Shown here: positions 15,763 to 24,298 of the stretch, piece after piece
Layout of the letters: the number at the start of each line of letters is the position of its first letter
Numbering within the stretch: the first letter of the stretch is position 1
Assembly (NCBI GenBank): GCA_045605765.1
Contig: JAZUQQ010000025.1
Coordinates: 1 to 43,890, forward strand
Direction of reading: 5' to 3'
Length of the DNA: 43,890 nucleotides
DNA from: SIG672 sp045605765
GTDB lineage: Bacteria; Bacillota; Clostridia; Oscillospirales; CAG-272
Notes under the pieces: generated by a model
What the model was told of the DNA's origin: nothing
Database searches by the model: none
The model's input: the letters and a program-made list of their open reading frames with translations, nothing else
Made by a program: the position numbers and the translations under genes

Positions 15763-17462
15763 CGAGATCGCATATTAAAAAGGGCGAATTTGGTCAGTCC
15801 TTCAGGGAAGGACTGCGCGCGCTGAAAACGCTTGTGAAAATGCAGCTCAAAGAGAAGATGGATCTCGGATACCTTAAATCTCCCAGACAGCTTATATTCA
15901 AGATAGTTTGGCTTTTCATCGAATTTGCGGCAATTACGGCAATAATAACCGTTATATTCCACTTTATAAAGATACTCGGGCTTTTTTCCCTTGTTCACGA
16001 CATTCCTGTTTCGGTGGTGTCGATACTATTTTCGGTAATGCTGTTGCTTTCTCTTGTGACTGATACGATAGGACTGGTGAAATCGCTCTATTTTTCAAGA
16101 GATAATACAGTTCTCCTTACTTTTCCTGCGACATCGTCACTTATATTTCTCTCGAAGCTTGCAACCTATTATGTTTACGAGCTCAGAAAGAGCTTTATGT
16201 TCACTATTCCTATGTTTATTGCGTACGGAATAGTAAAGGGGTATGCTTTATACTACTATCCTTGGCTGGTACTTATGTTTGCGCTCATATCGGTGATTCC
16301 GGTTCTGCTTGCGGCACTGCTTTCTATTCCCGCTATGTTTGCATATATCTTTCTTAACCGCCAAAAGATACTTCAATACGTTTTGTATATTGCTCTTGCC
16401 GGCGGTGTTATCATAATGGTTTGGAAGTTTATTGGTCTTATCCCTGAAAATATCAACTTTATTGAAAGTTGGGGAAATACCTATTGGGAGATTCAAGGCT
16501 TCCTTACGGATTATGTCAAGAATTTTGCACCCTTGTATGCCTTCACGGAACTTATAGTGGGCAAGACGTTCGGACTTTCCAGTGTGATATTTCATTCTGA
16601 CACGCTCACGAGCCTGATATTTATAGTAGCAATTGGTATTTTGCTTCTAATTCTATGCTTTTTGTGTTCAAAACCGCTGTTCTGCCGTATGGCTTCTACA
16701 CCGTTTGAATTTAAAAAGAAGAATACTATCAGAGCAAAGAGGAATACTAAGCTTCCGCCAGTTCTTTCTGCGATCAGAAAAGAATTCATAATAGGACTTC
16801 GCTCGAACGCATTTATAAAGCTTGGCGGAATACTAGTGGTAATCATGCCAATGGCAATATATCTGCTAAATAAGCTGTATTCGGCAATGAATACGAGATT
16901 CCTCGGAACCCAGATGACGATTTGCTTTAACGTTTTTGTTATGCTCCTTATTTTGCTGATGACAAACATTGATATCGCGTCGGTTTACAGTCGCGACGGA
17001 TCAAGCTCTTATCTTAATAAGGTACAGCCGACTCCGTATGCAACACTTCTGCTTTCAAAACTGATATTCAATATGATCATCGCGCTCGTCGGGGTTATAT
17101 TTACTATCAATATCTTCACTATTGAAGCGGCTCTGCCGACTACTGACGCTACTATGATTGCCATTATTGTTTACGGAGTTTATATCGCTCATCTCTTTTC
17201 CTCGGCGGAAAGTGATATTATGGATCCGCAGTATGAACAATACGCAACCTTTAACGATCAGGCGAATAATCCGAACGAATCCAAATCGGGCGTATCTGCT
17301 ATTATCATTTCAATAGTTGTATTCGTTATCGCACTCTTTCTCTCATCGCGTCCCGACTTCGGCGCGTGGGTCAAAATGGCTGGCGTTTCGGTAGCTTTCG
17401 CGGTATTTAAAATATCCACCTTTCTTTCTAAAATCAAAGCGTTTTACAAGGAGAAGCAATAA
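15759..17462 (+). CDS. ABC-2-like exporter permease
   Basis: 567 aa polytopic membrane protein with a cytoplasmic N-terminus of about 50 residues and roughly twelve hydrophobic segments in two halves. The halves are separated by a charged loop around residues 305-335 (FEFKKKNTIRAKRNTK). No signature motif allows naming, but the layout matches large clostridial ABC-2-type permeases that pair with a separately encoded ATPase. Its ATG overlaps the stop of the ATPase fusion gene (ATGA), implying translational coupling and one complex. The next gene again overlaps by TAATG. The substrate is unknown; the downstream lipoprotein suggests export or surface assembly. Confidence 0.8.
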   Translation: MTRSHIKKGEFGQSFREGLRALKTLVKMQLKEKMDLGYLKSPRQLIFKIVWLFIEFAAITAIITVIFHFIKILGLFSLVHDIPVSVVSILFSVMLLLSLVTDTIGLVKSLYFSRDNTVLLTFPATSSLIFLSKLATYYVYELRKSFMFTIPMFIAYGIVKGYALYYYPWLVLMFALISVIPVLLAALLSIPAMFAYIFLNRQKILQYVLYIALAGGVIIMVWKFIGLIPENINFIESWGNTYWEIQGFLTDYVKNFAPLYAFTELIVGKTFGLSSVIFHSDTLTSLIFIVAIGILLLILCFLCSKPLFCRMASTPFEFKKKNTIRAKRNTKLPPVLSAIRKEFIIGLRSNAFIKLGGILVVIMPMAIYLLNKLYSAMNTRFLGTQMTICFNVFVMLLILLMTNIDIASVYSRDGSSSYLNKVQPTPYATLLLSKLIFNMIIALVGVIFTINIFTIEAALPTTDATMIAIIVYGVYIAHLFSSAESDIMDPQYEQYATFNDQANNPNESKSGVSAIIISIVVFVIALFLSSRPDFGAWVKMAGVSVAFAVFKISTFLSKIKAFYKEKQ

Positions 17463-17980
17463 TGAAAAAAACAATAGTTATTATTATCCTTGTAGTTTAC
17501 GTCGCGTCTATTGCCGTAGTTAATTTCTTCGGTTTGGAGATCAAAACCTTTGACGGAATTACTTACGTCGATAGTATCCAGTGTAACAGCATAACCGTTC
17601 AGAATCAGGATCCCGTTACCGTTGAGGCAAGTCAAACCCTTAACGGAAAAGCGTTCTTTAAATTTGATTTTATACCTGCTTCGGAAAATAATCCGTATAC
17701 TGCGGATGACGATAGTATTATCACAAATCCCAATGCGGTACAGATCAACTACGAGGTACTGCCTCATCTTGCAGATGAAACAGGCGTTAAGTTTGAGTAT
17801 GACAGGGAAGCGATGGAAGGCGCGGTGGTATTTCACGAGCTTTCACACACATTCGTTTTCCTTCAACCGAACAGAGCTATTACAATTACCATCAAAGCAA
17901 TCGACGGCTCTAACGAGAGTACTCAGATTGTTATAATGGGCAGAATTCCCAAAAATACAAACACAAATCAGGAGGACTGA
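17462..17980 (+). CDS. Membrane-anchored extracytoplasmic protein of unknown function
   Basis: 172 aa with one N-terminal membrane segment (about residues 4-25, without a lipobox Cys) and a predicted beta-rich outer part. No domain is recognised. The segment FHELSHTF (about 124-131) formally matches HExxH, but the rest does not look like a protease. The ATG shares a base with the upstream stop (TAATG), and the next gene starts 3 nt after its stop, so it belongs to the four-gene exporter operon. It may be an accessory subunit standing outside the membrane next to the permease. Confidence 0.75.
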   Translation: MKKTIVIIILVVYVASIAVVNFFGLEIKTFDGITYVDSIQCNSITVQNQDPVTVEASQTLNGKAFFKFDFIPASENNPYTADDDSIITNPNAVQINYEVLPHLADETGVKFEYDREAMEGAVVFHELSHTFVFLQPNRAITITIKAIDGSNESTQIVIMGRIPKNTNTNQED

Positions 17981-17983
17981 CAG

Positions 17984-20194
17984 ATGAAACATCGTACATT
18001 GACAAGAATCATCGCAGTCATAGCAGTTCTCGCTATGACACTAACAACATTTGCGGCATGTAGCGGATCACTTAAACTTAAATCCTTTACCGTTGACCGC
18101 ACGTCCATCAAGACCACCTACCTTGTAGGAGAAGAAATCGACTTTTCCGGCATCAAGGCGACAGCTAACTATTCAGACGAAAGTCTGAATAAGACTTACA
18201 CATATGATGACCTTACCATCACCTATGCGGACGACATAACGGCTACCGCGGGCGAAAAAGAAGTAAGCGTATCATTTGACGACCCCAATCTTAATGTTAA
18301 GCAGGAGGTCAAGGTAAAGATTACGGTTATCACTGAGGGAGCACCCGACGGCGAATCTCTCATAGCAGTTCAGTTTGAAAAGCCACAGTCAATGACTCAG
18401 TTTGATTCTTCGAACACCGACGCAGGCAAGCTTGCCTATGGCGAATCCGGCTTCTTCGGTCAGTTTGCTCTGGGCAATCAGACCTACGTTATAGGTAACG
18501 AAAACGAATTTAAATTTAATCCTCAGTTTGCCGTACTCGCAGAAGACGACAGCGTAAGAGGACTCAAAGAGTTCTACTCGGTTGTTGATATCTCAATCGA
18601 AAAAGACGGTTCTTATACTGTACTCTCTAAGACGGCAGGCGAGGGCAATTCGGTTTCTTACTACGACGGCGAAACTCTTATCGCCACCGTTGATACCTAC
18701 AAAGGTATATATCAGTTCGCAAACGATGCCGCAGGTAAGAAGGTTAAGATAGCGGTTCTCCCTTCTGAGGAACGCTATATTACCACCACTCCATTCAACC
18801 CCGTAGTTGTTGAAGCAAACGTGATTAAGGCATATAACGTTTACGAGGCATGGCAGCTTGCAGTTATTGATAACGTTAACAGCGAATGGAACGATATTAA
18901 GACCGAGCACGGTATTTCCGATCTCGACGTTTCGGGAATCGTTCTTCATGCGAATATCAAGCTTACCGCCAACGATGCTCCCGCATCCTTCTTCTATACT
19001 ACCGACAGAGACGTAATATATACGAACGCTACCAACCCAGATCAAAAGGTTACCGTTACTGCGGGAACAAAGTTCCTTAAAGACTGGACGCACGTTTACG
19101 AGCGTCACGATAAGGAAACCTTCGCTATCGAAGGAAACTTCTTTACACTGAACGTAAGAGAATTCCCGCTCGTTGCATCTCCTGCGGTATTTGGCAAGGA
19201 TGCGGAAAAAGACTACGGCTCTGACTTCTCTAACTCTACGCTCTTCGTTTTTGAAACGCTTGACAGAGATGCTTACGAGGATAATCCAAATCCCGCTGAC
19301 CTGCTCAACCTCACTATTAGCAATCTCGCGGTAAACGGTAATGCCAAGAGAGATAACCTCGTTGATGAAAATGAAAATCTTGCATCGGCAGGCGGACTTA
19401 TATTTATCAAATCTGACATTGGATCAGAAACCACCATCGGCAATATGATCGGTAACTCTACTTTTATCACATATTTCCCCACAAGCGGCGGTAATATGAC
19501 TGTTAGCAACTCTAAGTGCTTTGACTCTTATCAGAATGCAGTATTCTGCTGGGGTGAATCGACTCTTACGGTTGATAAGTCCTACTTCGAAGGATGCGGC
19601 GGCCCTGTTATCATCGCATCGAGCGTTATAGACGACAACCGTCATCCTACCGTTACCGTTACCGATTCTCTTATTAAGACGAACGTCACCGGTGAAGAGA
19701 TATGGTTTACCGCTGTAAATGCTAACTCTATCGTCGGTAGTATCAAGGGTCTCGGAAACGGACTCCAAATGGCAGGTATGGGAAACTTCGTTGATGCTTC
19801 GGGCAAGATGAACATCAAGGGAATTATTATGGCAGCAGGTGCAGACGCTACCGAAATCGTTACCGGTCTTGGAGCACAGGGTGCTCTCTACTTCGACGGC
19901 GAGGGAATGAACAGATTCCAGACGGCTGATAATGCTCACTGGGTAACTATTAAGGGTATCTCCGAGTATGCACAGGCAATGGGCTCTCAGATGCCTCCGT
20001 TCCTTACCGTTTACGATGCAAATGGTGTTCCTCAGACTATTTATACTGACGGGGTTAACTTCTTCGATCTTACAAGTAAAGCACTCGGCACCGATGCGAG
20101 CCACGCAGCCCTCGTTGCAGCGTTCGCTTCTGCAAAGACGATCACTCTTACTCAGGGCGGTCTCTCGGTAGTATTTGAGCTCTATCACAACTAA
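17984..20194 (+). CDS. Large lipoprotein with Ig-like and beta-helix regions
   Basis: 736 aa. It has a signal peptide with lipobox TTFAAC (Cys26). Residues about 30-118 form a bacterial Ig-like domain of the Big_3 kind (pattern YLVGEEIDFSGIKATANYSD). About residues 420-640 show short repeated strands with Asn and Ser turns (LNLTISNLAVNGNAKRDN, GGNMTVSNSKCFDS, STLTVDKSYFEGCG), typical of a right-handed parallel beta-helix. No catalytic residues of a known polysaccharide lyase are evident. AGGAGG precedes the ATG. It is the last gene of the YwaF-ABC operon and closes with a terminator at 20208-20243. It could bind or process a surface polymer handled by the exporter; that is inference. Confidence 0.8.
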   Translation: MKHRTLTRIIAVIAVLAMTLTTFAACSGSLKLKSFTVDRTSIKTTYLVGEEIDFSGIKATANYSDESLNKTYTYDDLTITYADDITATAGEKEVSVSFDDPNLNVKQEVKVKITVITEGAPDGESLIAVQFEKPQSMTQFDSSNTDAGKLAYGESGFFGQFALGNQTYVIGNENEFKFNPQFAVLAEDDSVRGLKEFYSVVDISIEKDGSYTVLSKTAGEGNSVSYYDGETLIATVDTYKGIYQFANDAAGKKVKIAVLPSEERYITTTPFNPVVVEANVIKAYNVYEAWQLAVIDNVNSEWNDIKTEHGISDLDVSGIVLHANIKLTANDAPASFFYTTDRDVIYTNATNPDQKVTVTAGTKFLKDWTHVYERHDKETFAIEGNFFTLNVREFPLVASPAVFGKDAEKDYGSDFSNSTLFVFETLDRDAYEDNPNPADLLNLTISNLAVNGNAKRDNLVDENENLASAGGLIFIKSDIGSETTIGNMIGNSTFITYFPTSGGNMTVSNSKCFDSYQNAVFCWGESTLTVDKSYFEGCGGPVIIASSVIDDNRHPTVTVTDSLIKTNVTGEEIWFTAVNANSIVGSIKGLGNGLQMAGMGNFVDASGKMNIKGIIMAAGADATEIVTGLGAQGALYFDGEGMNRFQTADNAHWVTIKGISEYAQAMGSQMPPFLTVYDANGVPQTIYTDGVNFFDLTSKALGTDASHAALVAAFASAKTITLTQGGLSVVFELYHN

Positions 20195-20207
20195 TTAAAA
20201 AATATAT

Positions 20208-20243
20208 AAAAGCGGTTGGGACCACTCGGTTTCGACCGCTTTT
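20208..20243 (+). terminator. Terminator of the YwaF-ABC operon
   Basis: AAAAGCGGT (20208-20216) pairs with ACCGCTTTT (20235-20243), 14 nt after the lipoprotein stop. The loop is 18 nt. Confidence 0.65.
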
Positions 20244-20347
20244 AAAATTGATAAGGATAGGTATCCGCACAAGTACCAAAAATAGTGCAGAATAATTGTT
20301 TAAAATGTCGAAAATGATATTTTTATAGCAAAATTACAGAAAAAAGG

Positions 20348-20377
20348 TTGCTTTTATATATTTTTTAGTGTTATAAT
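20348..20377 (+). promoter_or_regulatory. Promoter of the RDD-family gene
   Basis: TTGCTT (20348-20353), 18-bp spacer and perfect TATAAT (20372-20377), 45 bp before the ATG. Confidence 0.55.
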
Positions 20378-20422
20378 AAGGCTATATGATTGTAATTAAA
20401 AATATAAAAGGAGGGGTGTAAT

Positions 20423-21181
20423 ATGTACGATCTGCAAAAAGCAAATATATGGAAAAGAATTTCTGCTGCACTTTTCGATTTCATTTTGCTTGTTATAGTT
20501 ATAGTGGGATTTGCCTATCTTCTGACCAGCGTACTTGGTTACGACTCCTATACTGACCGTCTCGAAGCTTTTTATGATAAATATGCACAACAGTACGGCG
20601 TGGAGTTTGATATTAATCCGACCGAGTATGAGGCGCTTGGCGAAATCGAAAAGACCGCTTACGATAATGCGCTCGAAGCACTTTCGTCCGATAAAGATGT
20701 TAATTACACCTATACGATGATAATAAATCTTACACTTATAATAATAACTTTCAGTATTCTACTTGCATATCTGCTGCTTGAATTTTTGGTACCGATTCTT
20801 TTTAAAAACGGACAAACGCTCGGCAAAAAAATATTTGGCGTAGGAGTTATGCGTGAGGATGGGGTCAAGCTGTCTCCGCTTCTCCTGTTCGCAAGGACTG
20901 TTCTCGGCAAATATACAGTCGAGACGATGGTCCCCGTACTGATAGTCGTTATGATATTTTTTGGTTTTATGGGGATTATCGGTACCGTAGTTATCATAGG
21001 ATTGCTTCTTGTCCAGATATGTATGATAGCTTCGACCAAAGCGCATACGCCAATACACGACAAGCTCTCCCATACCGTTACGGTAGATATGGCGAGCCAG
21101 ATGATATTCGAGAGCCCTGAAGAGCTTCTCGAATACAAAAAGAGGATTCACGCCGAGCAGGCTGAGAAACGCGAACGCTGA
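20423..21181 (+). CDS. RDD-family membrane protein
   Basis: 252 aa. It begins WKRISAALFDFILLVIVIV, the RDD-type first helix, though the family's Arg-Asp-Asp is here R-ISAALFD. Three more membrane helices follow at about 97-125, 170-190 and 193-210, with the family's GQTLGKKIFGVGVMREDG segment before the third. GGAGG precedes the ATG. RDD proteins are small integral membrane proteins; some have been linked to cation exchange, most are unassigned. It has its own promoter and is separated from the next operon by palindromes at 21204-21251. The C-terminal tail is a charged helix. Confidence 0.8.
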   Translation: MYDLQKANIWKRISAALFDFILLVIVIVGFAYLLTSVLGYDSYTDRLEAFYDKYAQQYGVEFDINPTEYEALGEIEKTAYDNALEALSSDKDVNYTYTMIINLTLIIITFSILLAYLLLEFLVPILFKNGQTLGKKIFGVGVMREDGVKLSPLLLFARTVLGKYTVETMVPVLIVVMIFFGFMGIIGTVVIIGLLLVQICMIASTKAHTPIHDKLSHTVTVDMASQMIFESPEELLEYKKRIHAEQAEKRER

Positions 21182-21203
21182 AACCTATAAAAGAAAATAT
21201 CCG

Positions 21204-21251
21204 ACAGGGGCGCCCCTGTTATTGTTAGGATACAAAGTATCCTAACAATAA
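21204..21251. repeat. Two adjacent perfect palindromes before the ABC importer operon
   Basis: ACAGGGGCGCCCCTGT (21204-21219) is a perfect 16-bp palindrome. It shares its last T with a second perfect inverted repeat, TTATTGTTAGGATAC (21219-21233) and GTATCCTAACAATAA (21237-21251), with an AAA centre. The second could serve as a terminator for the RDD gene, although its T-run is poor, or as an operator for the ABC operon 58 bp downstream. Confidence 0.75.
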
Positions 21252-21308
21252 CTCTTTTAGATTATTTTATTGTTTTAAAGTTACACATAAACAGGAAGGA
21301 AAAACAAA

Positions 21309-22397
21309 ATGAAGGTTGCTTTGCAAAATCTGACCAAAATCTTTCCATCGCGCAGTAAAAAGGGCGAAGAGGTAATTGCGGTCAACGACTTTACTTTTAC
21401 TATTCCGGACGGGAAGCTGATAGGACTTCTCGGGCCCTCGGGGTGTGGGAAGAGCACTACGCTTTATATGATAAGCGGTCTCCAAAAGCCGTCAGGCGGT
21501 CAGATATTCTTTGGAGACGATGATGTCACCGAGCTTTCTGCAGAAAACAGAGGAGTAGGTCTTGTTTTTCAGAACTATGCGCTTTATCCTCATATGACGG
21601 TAAAGCAGAATATTATGTTCCCGCTCCAAAATCTAAAAGGAGCAGATAAGCTTTCCAAAAACGAAATGATCGAGCGCGCATACAACGCAGCAAAGTTAGT
21701 TCAGATCGACGAGCTTATGGATAGAAAGCCGAGCGAGCTTTCGGGCGGTCAGCAACAAAGAGTTGCTATCGCAAGAGCACTCGTTAAGATGCCTAAGGTA
21801 CTTCTTCTCGACGAGCCGCTTTCCAATCTCGACGCGCGTCTGAGACTTCAAACCCGTGAAGAGATCAGAAGAATTCAGAAGGAAACCGGAATTACTACTA
21901 TCTTTGTAACCCACGACCAAGAAGAGGCTATGAGTATTTCTGATATGATCGTTGTTATGAAGCTCGGCGTAGTACAGCAGACGGGCAAACCGCAGGACGT
22001 TTATGACGATCCGGTCAACCTTTTCGTTGCAAAATTTCTGGGAACTCCTCCGATAAATGTATTTGACGGAAGAGTAGAGGGAGAAAAGCTCTATATAGGA
22101 GATGCCGCAGTTCTCGATACTCCCGGAGTTGCCGATCAGGCGATTACCGTGGGTATCAGACCCGAGGGATTCGTTCTTGACGACAATGGTCCTCTTGTGT
22201 GCGGACTTAACAGCGTAGAGGTAATGGGACGTGATGTAAGTGTAGTTTCTACTCACGAGGCATCGTTGAATCCTGTTGTTCGTTCTATAATCAATGCGGA
22301 TAATAAGGTCGCGGCAGGCGAGACTGTAAGATATTCGCTCAAAGCACACAAGGTATTCCTCTTCTCAAAGGAAGACGAAAGCAGAATCTATTTCTGA
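21309..22397 (+). CDS. CUT1-type ABC importer ATPase (MsmK/UgpC-like)
   Basis: 362 aa cytoplasmic ATPase that powers the permease pair encoded next. Residues 1-235 are the nucleotide-binding domain: GPSGCGKST (about 40-48), signature LSGGQQQR (about 143), LLLDEPLSNLDARLR and VTHDQEEAM. Residues 240-362 form the MalK-type regulatory OB/TOBE domain, ending in the short beta strands seen in MsmK and UgpC. AGGAAGG precedes the ATG. It leads an operon ATPase-permease-permease-binding protein with gaps of about 12-50 nt. CUT1 systems import oligosaccharides, glycerol-3-phosphate or related compounds. A dedicated ATPase in the operon is less common than a shared MsmK. Confidence 0.92.
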   Translation: MKVALQNLTKIFPSRSKKGEEVIAVNDFTFTIPDGKLIGLLGPSGCGKSTTLYMISGLQKPSGGQIFFGDDDVTELSAENRGVGLVFQNYALYPHMTVKQNIMFPLQNLKGADKLSKNEMIERAYNAAKLVQIDELMDRKPSELSGGQQQRVAIARALVKMPKVLLLDEPLSNLDARLRLQTREEIRRIQKETGITTIFVTHDQEEAMSISDMIVVMKLGVVQQTGKPQDVYDDPVNLFVAKFLGTPPINVFDGRVEGEKLYIGDAAVLDTPGVADQAITVGIRPEGFVLDDNGPLVCGLNSVEVMGRDVSVVSTHEASLNPVVRSIINADNKVAAGETVRYSLKAHKVFLFSKEDESRIYF

Positions 22398-22410
22398 GAG
22401 GAGATAAAAA

Positions 22411-23340
22411 ATGGTAGAAAGTAAACATCAATGGAAAGCTTGGCTCTACCTCTCTCCCGCCATCGTTCTTCTTCTGATATTTACGGTGTGGCCGATAATC
22501 AATACCGTTTGCATATCTTTCCTTGAAGGCTATAATACGATGAGTGCGGCTGCAGGAGTGCAATATGAGCTTGGGTTTGATAACTATGTTAAGGTAATAA
22601 AGTATAAAGAGTTTTTGTCTTGTCTTGGCAATACGATGCTCCTTTGCGTTCTTACCGTACCCGTTTCGACGATACTTGCACTGCTTATTGCAGTATGTCT
22701 TAACGCGATAAAACCTCTTCAAAGACTTCTTCAAACGATATTCTTCCTTCCTTACGTTACAAACTCGATAGCAATAGGAATGGTATTTGCTGCCATGTTC
22801 AATATGGTGCAGATCGGTACGAATATTGAAACTCCGGGTATAATAAACAATATACTCGGGCTTTTCGGAGTTGATCCTATATCGTGGATAAACACAGGAT
22901 CGTCTTACTGGGCAAACATCACCGTAATGGTGGTTTATATCGTGTGGAACGCGCTTCCGTTCAAGATCCTTATTCTTCTCGGAGGACTTCAAAGTATAAA
23001 CAAGCAATATTACGATGCGGCAAAGGTTGACGGAACGAGCCGCAGAAGAGTATTTACCCGAATAACTGTTCCGCTGCTTTCTCCTATGCTTGCTTACGTT
23101 GTAATTACGGGATTTATCGGCGGATTTAAAGAGTATTCGAGTATCGTCGGTATCTTCGGTGAGGATATGGGACCGACGGGTGAGCCCGGACGTCTCAATA
23201 CGATGGTAGGATTTATTTACGAGGCAATAGAGAAGAGTAACATTGGACGCGCAAGCGCCGCCGCGCTGATACTTTTCGGTATCATTCTCGTTGTAACGCT
23301 TATCAACCTTTACGTAAGTAAAAAGAAAACTCACTATTAA
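22411..23340 (+). CDS. CUT1 ABC importer permease 1 (MalF/UgpA-like)
   Basis: 309 aa with six membrane helices. The coupling-helix (EAA) motif QYYDAAKVDGTSRRRVFTRI lies near residue 205. The N-terminus HQWKAWLYLSPAIVLLLIF is the typical sugar-permease start. GAGGAG precedes the ATG, 13 nt after the ATPase stop. With the next gene it forms the membrane channel of the importer. Substrate cannot be read from the permease. Confidence 0.93.
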   Translation: MVESKHQWKAWLYLSPAIVLLLIFTVWPIINTVCISFLEGYNTMSAAAGVQYELGFDNYVKVIKYKEFLSCLGNTMLLCVLTVPVSTILALLIAVCLNAIKPLQRLLQTIFFLPYVTNSIAIGMVFAAMFNMVQIGTNIETPGIINNILGLFGVDPISWINTGSSYWANITVMVVYIVWNALPFKILILLGGLQSINKQYYDAAKVDGTSRRRVFTRITVPLLSPMLAYVVITGFIGGFKEYSSIVGIFGEDMGPTGEPGRLNTMVGFIYEAIEKSNIGRASAAALILFGIILVVTLINLYVSKKKTHY

Positions 23341-23352
23341 GGAGGTGCCGAA

Positions 23353-24246
23353 ATGTCAGAAAAAACTAACGTAACAATGCAAGAAAAAAATCTGCAAAAG
23401 GTATCCTCCAAGCAGAGGGTGGGCAAGATATTTGTAATGATCGCACTATATGCTTTCCTTATCGCGATGGCAGTGATCATTATTTTCCCCTTCTACTGGA
23501 TGCTTATCTCCTCTGTAAAATCTATAGACGAATACAGACTTCCGGTACCTACGCTTTTTCCGAAAGAGGTGCTTCTCAGTAACTACGTAGAGGCGTTCAA
23601 CACGGCAAAGCTAGGAACGCTCTTTGTAAATACACTTTACGTTGGACTTGTTTCCACACTCCTTTCGCTGGTAATCACCGTTCTTTCGGCTTTTGCATTT
23701 GCAAGACTTGAATTTAGAGGCAAGGACACTCTGTTTGCACTCCTTCTCGCGACGATGATGATTCCCGGTGAGCTGTTCACCATTACAAACTACGTAACGG
23801 TAAACGCTTTTGGCTGGATGAACACTTTTACCGTACTCATAATACCTTTTCTCGTAAGCGTGTTCTATATATATCTGCTTCGCCAAAACTTCTTGCAGAT
23901 ACCTAACGAGCTTTACCTTGCGGCAAAGGTTGACGGAACGAGTGATCTTAAATATCTCTGGAAGGTAATGATCCCTCTCGCGCTTCCTACGCTTATCTCG
24001 ATAACGATACTCAAAATGATGGGCGCGTGGAACTCCTACGTTTGGCCGAGACTTGTTGCTAACGATGCTGCGCATAGGCTTATCACCAACGGTCTCCGTA
24101 ATGCATTTACCGATGCTACCGGAGACGTAAATATTCCTGTCCAGATGGCGGCAGTTGCTATCGTATCCTTCCCACTCTTCCTCGTATTTATTTTCCTCAG
24201 AAAATACATTATGAAGGGTGTATCGCGCAGCGGTATTAAGGGTTAA
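23353..24246 (+). CDS. CUT1 ABC importer permease 2 (MalG/UgpE-like)
   Basis: 297 aa with six membrane helices; the first is preceded by a cytoplasmic tail of about 30 residues. FYWMLISSVKS near residue 48 is the classic MalG-family segment, and ELYLAAKVDGTSDLKYLWKV near residue 188 is the coupling motif. AGGAGG precedes the ATG, 12 nt after permease 1. It is the heterodimer partner of the preceding permease. Confidence 0.93.
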   Translation: MSEKTNVTMQEKNLQKVSSKQRVGKIFVMIALYAFLIAMAVIIIFPFYWMLISSVKSIDEYRLPVPTLFPKEVLLSNYVEAFNTAKLGTLFVNTLYVGLVSTLLSLVITVLSAFAFARLEFRGKDTLFALLLATMMIPGELFTITNYVTVNAFGWMNTFTVLIIPFLVSVFYIYLLRQNFLQIPNELYLAAKVDGTSDLKYLWKVMIPLALPTLISITILKMMGAWNSYVWPRLVANDAAHRLITNGLRNAFTDATGDVNIPVQMAAVAIVSFPLFLVFIFLRKYIMKGVSRSGIKG

Positions 24247-24298
24247 TAAAACGCATAGGCGTTTGAATATAAGAAATAAAAGAAAGGACTTTTTATCA

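Noticed and set aside
17834..17848. HELSH (HExxH zinc-protease motif) in the 172-aa anchored protein
   Set aside because: The motif lies between predicted beta strands, there is no third ligand downstream, and the protein is small; chance match is more likely.
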